From Lactobacillus colini (GTDB taxonomy: Bacteria; Bacillota; Bacilli; Lactobacillales; Lactobacillaceae): DNA of 64,000 bases. Shown here piece after piece: positions 9,776 to 17,701 of this stretch. The notes below the pieces were generated by a model that saw only the letters and a program-made list of their open reading frames with translations, had not been told where the DNA came from and searched no databases. Location of the stretch: the NCBI RefSeq assembly GCF_017874575.1, contig NZ_JAGGLU010000006.1, positions 62,001 to 126,000 of the forward strand. The letters run 5' to 3'. Made by a program: the position numbers and the translations under genes. How positions within the stretch are numbered: position 1 is the stretch's first letter; each line of letters begins with the position of its first letter.

Positions 9776-10444
9776 CTAAAATGCCCCATCTTTTTTTATA
9801 ATACTGATTATAGTCTTAAAGAATATTTTTAAATCATACATAGCAGAAGCATTATCAACATATTCAAGTTCGACATCACAGCGTTCAGGATAGGTAACAT
9901 TGCTCCTACCACTTGCCTGCCATAATCCAAATGCGCCGGGTTTTACAGATAGAAGCTTATCTACGCGATTTCCGTATTCCGCTAATTCATCTTGGATAAT
10001 TGGTCTAGGACCCACCATACTCATTTCGCCTTTTAAAACATTATAAAATTGTGGCATTTCATCCAGAGAAGTCTTACGTAGGAATCTCCCTAGTTTAGTA
10101 ATACGCGGATCTTCTTCAGCTGGTAATTTAAATCCATTATCTACATACTTACGATACAAATCTGGATTTTGTTTTAATACTTTATCAGCATTTGAAATCA
10201 TAGACCTAAACTTATAAATTTTAAATAGTTTTCCATTCTTTCCCACACGTGTTTGTGCGTAAAATGGTGAGCCTCCGTCTTGACGCTTAATTAAAATCGC
10301 TATAACTAAAAAGACAGGGGACAACCCAACTAGTGCCAATGAACTCGTAATAATATCAAAAACTCTTTTAGAGAAATGATAGATCGGTCTATTTGTACTC
10401 ACTTTGTCCCCTTCTTTTTTTACTCTATCCATTTCCATAAGCAT
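9776..10444 (-). CDS. epsE: Undecaprenyl-phosphate sugar-1-phosphate transferase (EPS priming enzyme)
   Basis: This is a short-form polyprenyl-phosphate hexose-1-phosphate transferase of about 220 residues: one membrane-associated helix (RVFDIITSSLALVGLSPVFL, then VIAI), then the conserved KIYKFRSM, the catalytic-region LRKTSLDEMPQFYNVLKGEM and MVGPRPI. It starts each repeat unit by loading a sugar phosphate (often Gal or Glc) on undecaprenyl phosphate. Start choice is uncertain. The ATG at 10444 lies 12 bp after a run of eight G; ATGs at 10438 and 10432 are possible; a GTG at 10402 has the best ribosome-binding site (GAAGGGGA, six-base spacing). It follows epsD by 32 bp. Confidence 0.92.
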   Translation of the reverse strand: MLMEMDRVKKEGDKVSTNRPIYHFSKRVFDIITSSLALVGLSPVFLVIAILIKRQDGGSPFYAQTRVGKNGKLFKIYKFRSMISNADKVLKQNPDLYRKYVDNGFKLPAEEDPRITKLGRFLRKTSLDEMPQFYNVLKGEMSMVGPRPIIQDELAEYGNRVDKLLSVKPGAFGLWQASGRSNVTYPERCDVELEYVDNASAMYDLKIFFKTIISIIKKDGAF

Positions 10445-10456
10445 ACAGCTGCTTTA

Positions 10457-10464
10457 CCCCCCCC
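10457..10464. repeat. Homopolymer tract of eight C (eight G on the coding strand)
   Basis: The tract lies in the 32-bp gap between epsD and the priming transferase gene, upstream of every candidate start codon of the latter. Runs of eight G:C pairs are rare in DNA this AT-rich and are prone to slippage. Length change here would not shift the main reading frame, but would alter the distance and pairing strength of a G-rich pseudo ribosome-binding site. Confidence 0.7.
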
Positions 10465-10476
10465 ATTTTCATTCAG

Positions 10477-11247
10477 CTAAAATAACCAAAAACGTTTTTT
10501 CTTCTTAAGTGGTTGCCAATTTAATTGAACTTTATCACCATTGATGACGTTACGAGCATTCTGTTTGAATTGTTCGCTTACTTGCTTACCACTCTGCTTA
10601 GCAAGCTTATTATAAGCATCGGTCATGCGACTTTCACGCTTAGCTAAGCTATGTGCATCTGAAGCAAAAGTTGCAACTTGTCCAGCGTCAATTAAGCGTT
10701 CACTAAGTTGCTCAATTTCCTTGCCAAACACGCCGACATAAGAACTTGCTGTAACTTGTGTTAAACAACCTTGTTCTAGGAATTGCTGCAACACTTGCGG
10801 ATCATGCAAGATCTTATTGTTACGCTCTGGGTGCACGATAATTGGTGTAATTCCTTCACCTAACAACCTAAAGGTCATATCTTTAGCGTACATTGGTACA
10901 TCTTCACTTGGAAATTCCAAAAGCATATATGTACCCTCTTCATCACAGAACAAGATATCATCATTCTCCAAAGCTTCAGGAATATCTGCACTTAAACGAA
11001 CTTCCTGACTTGGAAATACCGTTAACTCAATATCATTATCGTCTAAAGCTTGCTGAAACTCTTTTGTTTCTTTAATCACATCTTGCTTATGGTTAGTATA
11101 CTTACCGTTCAAGTGATGTGGTGTCATTAGTGCATGCGTAATTCCATCATCGACTGCTGCTTTAGCTAACTTCAAGGAAGTTTCTAAGTCAGGAGAACCA
11201 TCATCAATTCCAGGTAAGATGTGGCTATGAATATCAACTAAGACCAT
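10477..11247 (-). CDS. epsD: EPS tyrosine-protein phosphatase (PHP family, CpsB/Wzb-like)
   Basis: The 256-residue metal-dependent PHP phosphatase has DIHSHILPGIDDGSPD at residues 5-20, MTPHHLNGKY, PIIVHPERN and TFASDAHS, which supply the His/Asp ligands of the trinuclear metal site. It dephosphorylates the C-terminal tyrosine cluster of the cognate kinase EpsC and so sets the phosphorylation cycle that controls EPS chain length and output. It lies 3 bp downstream of epsC. The C-terminus is basic (PLKKKKRFW), perhaps for membrane contact. The length is normal for Gram-positive CpsB proteins. Confidence 0.95.
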   Translation of the reverse strand: MVLVDIHSHILPGIDDGSPDLETSLKLAKAAVDDGITHALMTPHHLNGKYTNHKQDVIKETKEFQQALDDNDIELTVFPSQEVRLSADIPEALENDDILFCDEEGTYMLLEFPSEDVPMYAKDMTFRLLGEGITPIIVHPERNNKILHDPQVLQQFLEQGCLTQVTASSYVGVFGKEIEQLSERLIDAGQVATFASDAHSLAKRESRMTDAYNKLAKQSGKQVSEQFKQNARNVINGDKVQLNWQPLKKKKRFWLF

Positions 11248-11250
11248 AAC

Positions 11251-11991
11251 CTAATCCTCATCTGTCTGACCATAACCATAACCATAGCCGTAACCATAGC
11301 CATCAGCACCTGTACGTACGTCATTCATGACATAGCCTAAGATATTAGTCTTAGTCAATTTCAACATTTCGACAGAACGTTGAATAGCTGCTTTTTGAGT
11401 GACATTTTGGCGAACAACTAAGACTACACCATCCATCTCGCCAGCTAAGACTTGTGTATCAGAGATTTCAAGAATCGGTGCCATATCAACTATTACCATA
11501 TCATAGTGAGAAACTACTTTATCTAAGAAGTCTTTCATCCTTCTAGATCCTAGTAATTCTGATGGGTTAGGCGGAATTGGGCCTGCTGGTAGAACGGATA
11601 AGTTATTAACTTCATCAGTTTTAACAACATCCTTCATATCAATCTCGTTAGCCTTAGAAGTCAAGATCGTAGTCAAGCCTACCTTATTCGACACTTCAAA
11701 GGTCTGGTGCAAAGTAGGTCTGTGTAAGTCAGCATCAATTAACAAGACTTTCTTGCCAGCTTGAGCCATAGTCACTGCTACATTGGCAGTTATAGTTGAC
11801 TTACCTTCAGAAATGTTAGCTGAAGTAAAGGCAAGCTTATTAACTTGATTGTCAACACTCATGAAGTCAATATTCGTACGAATAGTCCTAAATTGCTCCG
11901 CAATTGGACCTTTCGGTTTGGCGATGGTGATTAATTTTGCACCGTGTTCCATGGTTTCAGTCGTACCACGCTTACGCTTAAATAATGCCAT
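11251..11991 (-). CDS. epsC: EPS tyrosine kinase (BY-kinase, CpsD/Wze-like)
   Basis: The 246-residue cytoplasmic bacterial tyrosine kinase carries the Walker A ISEGKSTITANVAVTMAQAG (residues about 61-80), Walker A' VLLIDADLHRPTLH and Walker B MVIVDMAP. The last dozen residues are alternating Tyr-Gly (DGYGYGYGYGYGYGQ) before TDED, the autophosphorylated tyrosine cluster. It partners with the membrane adaptor EpsB encoded just upstream and is reversed by EpsD just downstream. The repeated Tyr-Gly codons form a short in-frame microsatellite at about 11265-11305 that could gain or lose tyrosines without frameshift. The start is supported by an AAGGAGA ribosome-binding site. Confidence 0.96.
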   Translation of the reverse strand: MALFKRKRGTTETMEHGAKLITIAKPKGPIAEQFRTIRTNIDFMSVDNQVNKLAFTSANISEGKSTITANVAVTMAQAGKKVLLIDADLHRPTLHQTFEVSNKVGLTTILTSKANEIDMKDVVKTDEVNNLSVLPAGPIPPNPSELLGSRRMKDFLDKVVSHYDMVIVDMAPILEISDTQVLAGEMDGVVLVVRQNVTQKAAIQRSVEMLKLTKTNILGYVMNDVRTGADGYGYGYGYGYGQTDED

Positions 11992-12006
11992 TAGTTAATA
12001 TTCTCC

Positions 12007-12873
12007 TTAAACACGTCTACGCTTCTTGTCTTTCTTATCTTCCGTATTCTTAATGCTGAAACTATTAGATAAGTGGAAGTGAGTAACAGTACCTAAGTTA
12101 GTTAATCCTACTTCCTTAGTCATAAAGTCATCAGTTCTAACTGTTGTATTCATTGCATCCCGAAGAATCATAATTGCAAACGCAATAATAAATCCTAATA
12201 CTAAGCCTGCTGCAGTGAATAAAAGTACTCTAGGTGACGTCTTAACACCAGTAGCAGCGTCAGATACGATAGTAACGTTGTTAACACTCATCAAATCTGG
12301 AACTTTCTTTTGGAATGTTTTAGCTACAGCATTGGCAATTGCCTTAGACTTATCTGGTGTATTAGCAGTTGCACTTAAAGTAAAGACCTGAGATTGTTGC
12401 TGAGTTGATACCTTAACTGCCTTCTGCATTTGCTTAACAGATACTGAGAAACTCTTACCATCACGTTCAATTACTGCAGGACGTGCCTTACGAACTAATT
12501 GACGGTTACCATTAGAATCTCTTCGATATACAGCAGGACGTGCCTTACGAATTACAGTAGTGGGATTGGCTAAGTACTTAGAAGCATCCTTCAGAATAAC
12601 TGGGCTTGTAATAATATCCTTATAAGTATTTACCATTTGAACATTTGCTTGTTGAGTAGCGTAAATTGAGTTAGGATCATTATTATTTTTCTTTTGATTA
12701 ACTAAAAGCTGTGTACTAGAAGTATACTTCGATGGAATCGCAAAGGCAGCCAAAGCATATCCAATAATTCCTAAACCTACAGTCCAAAATATAATCCGCC
12801 AAATATTTTGCTTAACTAATTGCCATAAGTGACGCATATCAATTGTATTGTTTTGCGTTGCTTTTTCTTCCAT
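12007..12873 (-). CDS. epsB: EPS chain-length regulator / kinase adaptor (Wzz-CpsC-like)
   Basis: The 288-residue protein has two membrane helices (about residues 25-47 and 215-238) flanking an external domain, the arrangement of Gram-positive polysaccharide co-polymerases. The N-terminal helix and PSKYTSSTQLLVNQ match the Wzz fold, and the last part (EVGLTNLGTVTHFHLSN) is the cytoplasmic tail that activates the kinase EpsC. The external domain contains a near-repeat RKARPAV at residues 109-115 and 128-134, encoded by an exact 19-base repeat 57 bp apart. It starts 3 bp after epsA with a GGAGAA ribosome-binding site. Confidence 0.94.
   Translation of the reverse strand: MEEKATQNNTIDMRHLWQLVKQNIWRIIFWTVGLGIIGYALAAFAIPSKYTSSTQLLVNQKKNNNDPNSIYATQQANVQMVNTYKDIITSPVILKDASKYLANPTTVIRKARPAVYRRDSNGNRQLVRKARPAVIERDGKSFSVSVKQMQKAVKVSTQQQSQVFTLSATANTPDKSKAIANAVAKTFQKKVPDLMSVNNVTIVSDAATGVKTSPRVLLFTAAGLVLGFIIAFAIMILRDAMNTTVRTDDFMTKEVGLTNLGTVTHFHLSNSFSIKNTEDKKDKKRRRV
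12476..12551. repeat. In-frame direct repeat within epsB (57-bp period)
   Basis: The 19-mer GCAGGACGTGCCTTACGAA occurs at 12476-12494 and 12533-12551, exactly 57 bp (19 codons) apart. It encodes the duplicated RKARPAV element in the external loop of EpsB. The spacing is a multiple of three, so gain or loss of a unit would keep the frame. Confidence 0.75.
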
Positions 12874-12876
12874 TAA

Positions 12877-13905
12877 TTATTCTCCATCATTCGTTACGTT
12901 AACTTTATTTAATTCAAGTGCTTGACGTATCTCATTAGAAACACGCTGGCGTTCCTTCTTAGGGACAAACTCAACTTCCATTTGGCCATACTTCTGATTA
13001 CTAATCATTCTACTCTCGCCTTGTGCATGGTCAGTCTGCTGGTTCACAGTAGCTTGGCGATAATCTGCCCCAATATGATACAACTGTGTCATCGTTAAAT
13101 CTGTCTGCATTTCATTAGAGATTGAACTTAGAAAGTCCTTATTAAGCAGCGTCTTGACTGAGATTGATTTTTTAAGTAAACCAACCACAATACGACGATC
13201 ACGATCTTGACGACCATAATCATAACGAGGATCGCCATGACGAAGTTGCGCAAAGGCTAAAGCTTCTTTACCCATCATATGATAAGTCTGACCTTTAACG
13301 AAGTTATAACCCATATTAGAGAAGGTCAATGGTGAAGTTACAGTAACACCACCGACTTGATTAATAGCCTTCTCTAAGCCGCCCATATTAATCAGAATAT
13401 AACCATCAATTGGGACGCTGTAGTACTTATCAAGGGTCTTAATAGTTTCACTTACGCCACCGAGATTATAAGCTGAATTAATCTTAATTGGTGATACATC
13501 AGGATAATCTGGTAAAACGGCTTCCATATCACGTGGAATAGATACTACCTTAGTAGTCTTAGTTGTAGGATTAATGGACAGCATCATAATCGTATCTGTC
13601 CGTCCCTTCCAGTGACGATCCATTGCCCCAGTATCTGTACCAAGTAATAAGATATTAATTGGCTTCTTGGCAGCTAATAGCTTATCTAGACTACGGCCTT
13701 TATTACTCTTAGTGTTTTTGGAAACAGGAGTATACATATTATCGGTAGTATCACGTAAGTTCTTGTAGACATAACCTGCAAATAATGCACCTGCTACAAT
13801 AACTATTCCAATGACAAACCAAAACCACCGCCAAAATTTTCGATGATGTCTGTGATGATGGCGGTGTCTTCTATGTTTCGTATTGTTATTTTTATCTTTA
13901 TCCAT
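12877..13905 (-). CDS. epsA: LytR-CpsA-Psr (LCP) family EPS attachment protein
   Basis: LCP enzymes transfer undecaprenyl-PP-linked glycopolymers to peptidoglycan. This protein has a His/Arg-rich cytoplasmic N-terminus, one membrane helix (FWFVIGIVIVAGALFAGYVY), then an LCP domain with ILLLGTDTG, GRTDTIMMLSINP, SIPRDMEAVLP and RHGDPRYDYGRQDRDRRIV, which contain the Asp and Arg residues that bind pyrophosphate and metal. The ATG at 13905 is preferred because GGAAGAGAG lies eight bases before it; an upstream in-frame start at 13992 would overlap the likely promoter. First gene of the EPS operon. Confidence 0.93.
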   Translation of the reverse strand: MDKDKNNNTKHRRHRHHHRHHRKFWRWFWFVIGIVIVAGALFAGYVYKNLRDTTDNMYTPVSKNTKSNKGRSLDKLLAAKKPINILLLGTDTGAMDRHWKGRTDTIMMLSINPTTKTTKVVSIPRDMEAVLPDYPDVSPIKINSAYNLGGVSETIKTLDKYYSVPIDGYILINMGGLEKAINQVGGVTVTSPLTFSNMGYNFVKGQTYHMMGKEALAFAQLRHGDPRYDYGRQDRDRRIVVGLLKKSISVKTLLNKDFLSSISNEMQTDLTMTQLYHIGADYRQATVNQQTDHAQGESRMISNQKYGQMEVEFVPKKERQRVSNEIRQALELNKVNVTNDGE

Positions 13906-13951
13906 CTTAACTCTCTTCCAAGCAAAATTTCCGCATAAACTGCTACTCAAC

Positions 13952-13980
13952 AGTTTACACCGTTTTGATATTTTTTTCAG
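13952..13980 (-). promoter_or_regulatory. Probable promoter of the EPS operon
   Basis: On the minus strand CTGAAA (13980-13975), a 17-base spacer and TAAACT (13957-13952) preceded by TG form a plausible sigma-A promoter about 50 bases upstream of the epsA start. An inverted repeat AAACTG-N8-CAGTTT (13937-13956) overlaps the -10 box and could be an operator or a 5' stem. The assignment is inference from sequence only. Confidence 0.5.
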
Positions 13981-14018
13981 CAATTTTTTCAAATTACCAT
14001 CTTCACAATGTTATCGAT

Positions 14019-14046
14019 TTAACATTAGAAACGCTTATACTATAAT
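14019..14046 (+). promoter_or_regulatory. Promoter of the histidine phosphatase gene
   Basis: TTAACA (14019-14024), a 16-base spacer and a perfect TATAAT (14041-14046) precede the gene by about 80 bases. The spacer contains GAAACGCTT, which resembles the core of a catabolite-responsive element, but the outer positions fit poorly. Confidence 0.65.
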
Positions 14047-14129
14047 AAAGACAGCAATTTTGGTTTGTGCCAATTTTTTAATGTTATTTTTTTAGTTTTA
14101 GTTATTTTTAAGTTTAAAGGAGTTTTAAA

Positions 14130-14783
14130 TTGAAAAAAATATACGTCATCCGTCACGGACAAACGATCATCAATCGTTATGATAAAATGCAAGGCTGGTG
14201 TGATACACCATTAACTGAAACAGGAATTCAAGGAGCTAAAGACGCTGGCAAGCAATTGGCTAACGTACCATTCGATATTGCGATTTCAAGTGATATGAAG
14301 CGGGCAAGTGATACTTGTGAATATATTATGGCTGAAAATTGTAACCATGATGAATTGCAGCATATCGCTACACCACTATTTCGTGAACAATTTTATGGCT
14401 TTTTTGAAGGTATGAATTCTGATGAAGCTTGGCGTATGATTGGTGGACCTCATGGCTATCCAACTCGCGATGAATTATTTAACCATGTTGATATTACAAC
14501 TGTTAAGGATTATCTCAAGCAAGCTGACCCTTATCATGAAGCCGAAGGCGCAGATGAATACTGGCACCGTCTTGATCAAGGCTTCGACATGATCAAGCAA
14601 ATGAACGGGGCAGAGAATATCTTGCTTGTAACCCATGGCTTCACTATCCGGAGCATTGTGTCGCGCTTTGCCCCAGGTAAGTATGACTTGCGCCATGGTC
14701 CACAAAATGCCTCAATTACGATTCTCAATATGGAGAATAATGGAGAATTAAGCGTTGCTTCCTATAATAAGATGACTCTTTAG
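14130..14783 (+). CDS. Histidine phosphatase superfamily protein (phosphoglycerate mutase-like)
   Basis: The 217-residue protein opens with the RHGQT catalytic motif (IYVIRHGQTIINRYDKMQGW), whose His is the phospho-acceptor, and has the second conserved His in LLVTHGFTIRS. A DRxG-like EQFYGFFEGM region provides the acid. It belongs to the 2,3-bisphosphoglycerate-mutase-like phosphatases; with no glycolytic neighbours a broad sugar-phosphate or nucleotide phosphatase role is more likely than glycolysis. The start is TTG at 14130, supported by AAAGGAG at 14116-14122 with seven-base spacing. It is a single-gene unit diverging from the EPS operon. Confidence 0.92.
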   Translation: MKKIYVIRHGQTIINRYDKMQGWCDTPLTETGIQGAKDAGKQLANVPFDIAISSDMKRASDTCEYIMAENCNHDELQHIATPLFREQFYGFFEGMNSDEAWRMIGGPHGYPTRDELFNHVDITTVKDYLKQADPYHEAEGADEYWHRLDQGFDMIKQMNGAENILLVTHGFTIRSIVSRFAPGKYDLRHGPQNASITILNMENNGELSVASYNKMTL

Positions 14784-14823
14784 CTTAGCGTACATTCTCT
14801 ATCTCTGTATCAAATTCTGCCAA

Positions 14824-14856
14824 TCTGCAGATAACCTGCAGATAATCTGCTAATAT
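14824..14856. repeat. Three tandem 11-bp imperfect repeats
   Basis: Units TCTGCAGATAA, CCTGCAGATAA and TCTGCTAATAT lie head to tail at 14824, 14835 and 14846 in the space after the histidine phosphatase gene. An 11-bp period places each copy on the same face of the helix. No nearby promoter is evident, so function is unknown. Confidence 0.55.
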
Positions 14857-14934
14857 TTCCTTATCAAAAGCAACCAATATAATAACAGTTATAATTTATA
14901 AATAAATATTTTTATTATGTTTCTTAACCTACAC

Positions 14935-14976
14935 AAAAAAAGGAAAACTCATTAAAGCTTGAGTTTTCCTTTTTTT
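14935..14976. terminator. Bidirectional intrinsic terminator
   Basis: A 15-17-bp stem (AAAAAGGAAAACTCA, loop of eight, TGAGTTTTCCTTTTT) is flanked by A and T runs on both sides. It separates the plus-strand phosphatase gene from the minus-strand ABC transporter and can stop transcription from both. Confidence 0.85.
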
Positions 14977-14981
14977 AGTAT

Positions 14982-16793
14982 CTATCTCTTTTTCAAAACA
15001 ATTCTTTGATACAAGACTACTGTCAGCAAGTAATAGCCAAGATACAGCACACCAAAAATAGTAAATGGCATCCAAATTCCCTGATACGGATTAGGCAATA
15101 GTTTTTTAAAGAACTGTAGCCCAAACAAAACGTCACTAACTCCTAAGATTGCTGGCAATACAAACAATGCAGCAATTTCTTTAGCAATTGAAGCTTTGAG
15201 CATCCCTTGCCCAGCTCCCATCTTCCATAGCATCCTATAACGTGGCTTATCACCATTAGCCCCACTTAATACCTTAAACATTAAAGTTTAAGCTAACATT
15301 GCTAAGAAAGCAATTCCTAAGAAGAATCCCATAAATTCAAATCCTGCCGCAATAGCATTAATTTCAATAAATTGCCGTACTTTTACCCCAGTTCGTAGCA
15401 ATTCATAGCTAGGCTTATTCGGCAAGCCAGCCCGCTGCAAACTTTCAATATTCTTAATATTCTGCTTAAAGTTATTGACTAAGAGTAAGCTTACATGATT
15501 ATTCTGGGCTTTAAGCTGGTTGAATTTATCTTGGTTAATAACTTTAACATCGTTATCACCCATCGGCAATAAAGCCAATAAGCCATTTAAGCTAGCATTA
15601 TCAGGAAGCTTATTCTTGACTAACTCTTCTGGCTTAATTGTTATCGTATAGTATTCAGTCTGTCCGTTCTTAATCCTAAATTCTTGGCTCTTAATCTGAT
15701 TATTAAGCAGTTGCTCTTTAGATACATAGATTTTATTCTTCACTTGCTTATAATCAAAGCCGGTCTGCTCACGGACACTAACTTTCTTCAGCTGCTTCCT
15801 AACAGCTGGCGTATCTTGATAAAGCTGAACATCATAGTAATTAGCTTGAAGCGAAATATCCGTCACATGAACAAAGTCTAAGCCAACTGTAATTGCTCCT
15901 AGTGCTAGGGCAAATAATAAAGAAATAACTGTCAAAATTCTTGTATAATCACCCAGTCTAAACTTCAACTGTCCAATTGTAAATGAGCGTAACTTATGAT
16001 ACTTAAAGTGCCTGTTCTTACTTAAAATATTTATTACTCCAGTGAAGAGAGCATCGAATACAAAGAATGTTCCAATTACAATTGTCAAAAAAGCAATCCA
16101 AATAGTATTTGCCTTAAACACCATAGCTTGGGTCATTACCCAATAACCACCAGCCATTAATACTATGCCGGCTAAAGCCTCAATGTTCTTCAATACTGGA
16201 TGATGGTGCAATCTAATGGGCTTTTGATCTTCGTGAAGTAGATCAATTACTTTAGACTTCACTAGTCGACGCCGATTCCAGAATGCTGCCAAAAAGAAAA
16301 TCAAAGTAAAAAATACCAAAGTCCATAGCAGTGCTGGCAAATAAAAGCCAATAAACTTATGTAGCGTCAAGCCTAGCTGACTCACTAGAACACTTGATAC
16401 CCATTGAGCTAAAACTATCCCGATTAAGATACCAACAAGGGTTGCAAGCAAGCCAACTAGTAAGGTTTCAACGAAGATTAGCTTACCAATCTTACTAGTC
16501 CTCGCCCCAAGTATCATATACATCCCATAATCCTTCTTGCGCATGCTAAGCAAGAAGCTATTAGCATAGACAATATAGATAAAGGTAATTAAAATCAAGA
16601 GCACGATCCCAATCCCAAAAGCTAACCTAATCGTCTGGCTAGTTACAGGAAGGCTGTCATTAAGGAAGTCACCATTAGTTGCCAGCGTCATAAACATATA
16701 AAAGATAGCACCAGCTAACGTCAAGCCTGAGAACAATACCAGATAATCCTTAAAGCGGCTCTTAATTCCGGTCATTGATAATTTCCATAGCAT
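14982..16793 (-). pseudogene. ABC transporter permease (BceB/FtsX-like), interrupted by one in-frame TAA
   Basis: The reading frame runs from ATG 16793 (AGGAGGT ribosome-binding site overlapping the upstream stop) to 14982 and would encode about 603 residues, normal for BceB/MacB-type permeases of antimicrobial-peptide transporters: an N-terminal helix, an FtsX domain with FIYIVYANSFLLSMRKKDYG and MILGARTSKI, a large external domain, and C-terminal helices. Codon 502 is TAA at 15288-15290, within a membrane helix (FLAMLA*TLMFKVLSGANGD). The frame downstream continues intact for 102 codons, from ACT directly after the stop. Without readthrough the product lacks its last two helices and is probably non-functional. 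TCA is a one-base-away plausible ancestor. Confidence 0.85.
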
Positions 16794-16806
16794 AGCTTCC
16801 CACCTC

Positions 16807-17553
16807 CTAACGTCGTCCAAGTTCAGCAATAATCTCTTGGTAGAACTCTTCTCTACTCTTAGAATCTCGCTTTAGTTCCTTGCCGATCTTACCATCCTTA
16901 ATAAATAAGATCCGACTAGCATAAGAAGCTGAGAAAGGATCATGCGTTACCATCAAGATTGATACTTTATCCTTTCTATTTAAGTCCTTCATCGTTTCTA
17001 GTAATTCAGTTGCACTCTTAGAATCTAAGGCACCTGTTGGCTCATCCCCGTAAAGTATTGCTGGATTATGGACTAATGCTCTAGCCGCAGCGACGCGTTG
17101 TTTTTGTCCACCAGATATTTCAGCCGGATACTTCTCCAAGATACTACCAATCCCCAGCTTCTTAGCAATTAGATTAACCTTAGCTTCCACTTGGTCAGGC
17201 TTTGCATTTTGCAAGGCAAGCGGTAAGGCAATATTCTCACGATTAGTTAGGTTCTCTAATAAGTTAAAGTCTTGAAAGACAAAGCCAATTTCCTGTCCGC
17301 GAAAGTCAGACATCTCGTTATTCTTAAGCTTAGTAATATCACGACCATTTATCACAACATTCCCACTAGTTGGTCGATCAAGCGTTGACATGATATTAAG
17401 CAAGGTAGTCTTACCTGAACCAGATGCTCCCATAATTCCAACGAATTCTCCACGCTCAACATCGAAGCTAATTCCCTTTAAAGCCTGGTATTGCTTCTCA
17501 CCTTTTTTGCCATAAGTCTTAGTAACATTAATAACCTTCACCACATCAGTCAT
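16807..17553 (-). CDS. ABC transporter ATP-binding protein (BceA/MacB-like)
   Basis: The 248-residue ATPase has Walker A GASGSGKTT, the Q-loop VFQDFNLLENLTNREN, signature ISGGQKQRVAAARAL and Walker B ILYGDEPTGALDS with H-loop MVTHD. The TGALDS form and short length are typical of the MacB/BceA group, which drives mechanical removal or export of antimicrobial peptides. Its stop overlaps the ribosome-binding site of the permease gene downstream. No adjacent two-component system is present; a YtrA-type operator at its promoter suggests GntR-family control instead. Because the permease gene is interrupted, this ATPase may be left without a working partner. Confidence 0.93.
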   Translation of the reverse strand: MTDVVKVINVTKTYGKKGEKQYQALKGISFDVERGEFVGIMGASGSGKTTLLNIMSTLDRPTSGNVVINGRDITKLKNNEMSDFRGQEIGFVFQDFNLLENLTNRENIALPLALQNAKPDQVEAKVNLIAKKLGIGSILEKYPAEISGGQKQRVAAARALVHNPAILYGDEPTGALDSKSATELLETMKDLNRKDKVSILMVTHDPFSASYASRILFIKDGKIGKELKRDSKSREEFYQEIIAELGRR

Positions 17554-17573
17554 AATTATTCCTCATTTCGTAC

Positions 17574-17599
17574 TAGTGTACTACATATCTATTACACTA
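17574..17599. promoter_or_regulatory. Palindromic operator, YtrA/GntR type
   Basis: TAGTGTA (17574-17580), 12 bases, TACACTA (17593-17599) form a perfect 7+7 inverted repeat directly downstream of the -10 box of the ABC transporter promoter. The AGTGTA-spacer-TACACT pattern is that of YtrA-subfamily GntR repressors, known to control ABC transporter operons in Gram-positive bacteria. No such regulator is encoded in the window. Confidence 0.7.
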
Positions 17600-17628
17600 A
17601 TAATAATGGAGAAAAATTATTTTGTCAA
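17600..17628 (-). promoter_or_regulatory. Strong promoter of the BceAB-like ABC transporter
   Basis: On the minus strand a perfect TTGACA (17628-17623), a 17-base spacer and TATTAT (17605-17600) lie about 50 bases upstream of the ATPase start. The operator at 17574-17599 abuts the -10 box, so a bound repressor would block transcription initiation. Confidence 0.8.
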
Positions 17629-17701
17629 AAATATTTCAAAAATAAAGTAACAAAGTACCATTTTATCTTTGACTTAATCTAAAAAAAGCCTAAGATAAAG
17701 G

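Noticed and set aside
13906-13992. Upstream ATG extension of epsA
   Set aside because: The extension lies over the likely promoter and inverted repeat, and the internal ATG at 13905 has a much better ribosome-binding site.
14025-14040. Catabolite-responsive element in the histidine phosphatase promoter
   Set aside because: Only the GAAACGCTT core fits; three defined outer positions mismatch.
15282-15290. Treating the permease as two genes or as a frameshift
   Set aside because: Both parts are in the same frame with only TAA ACT TTA between them and a transmembrane helix spanning the break, so a nonsense mutation is the simpler reading.
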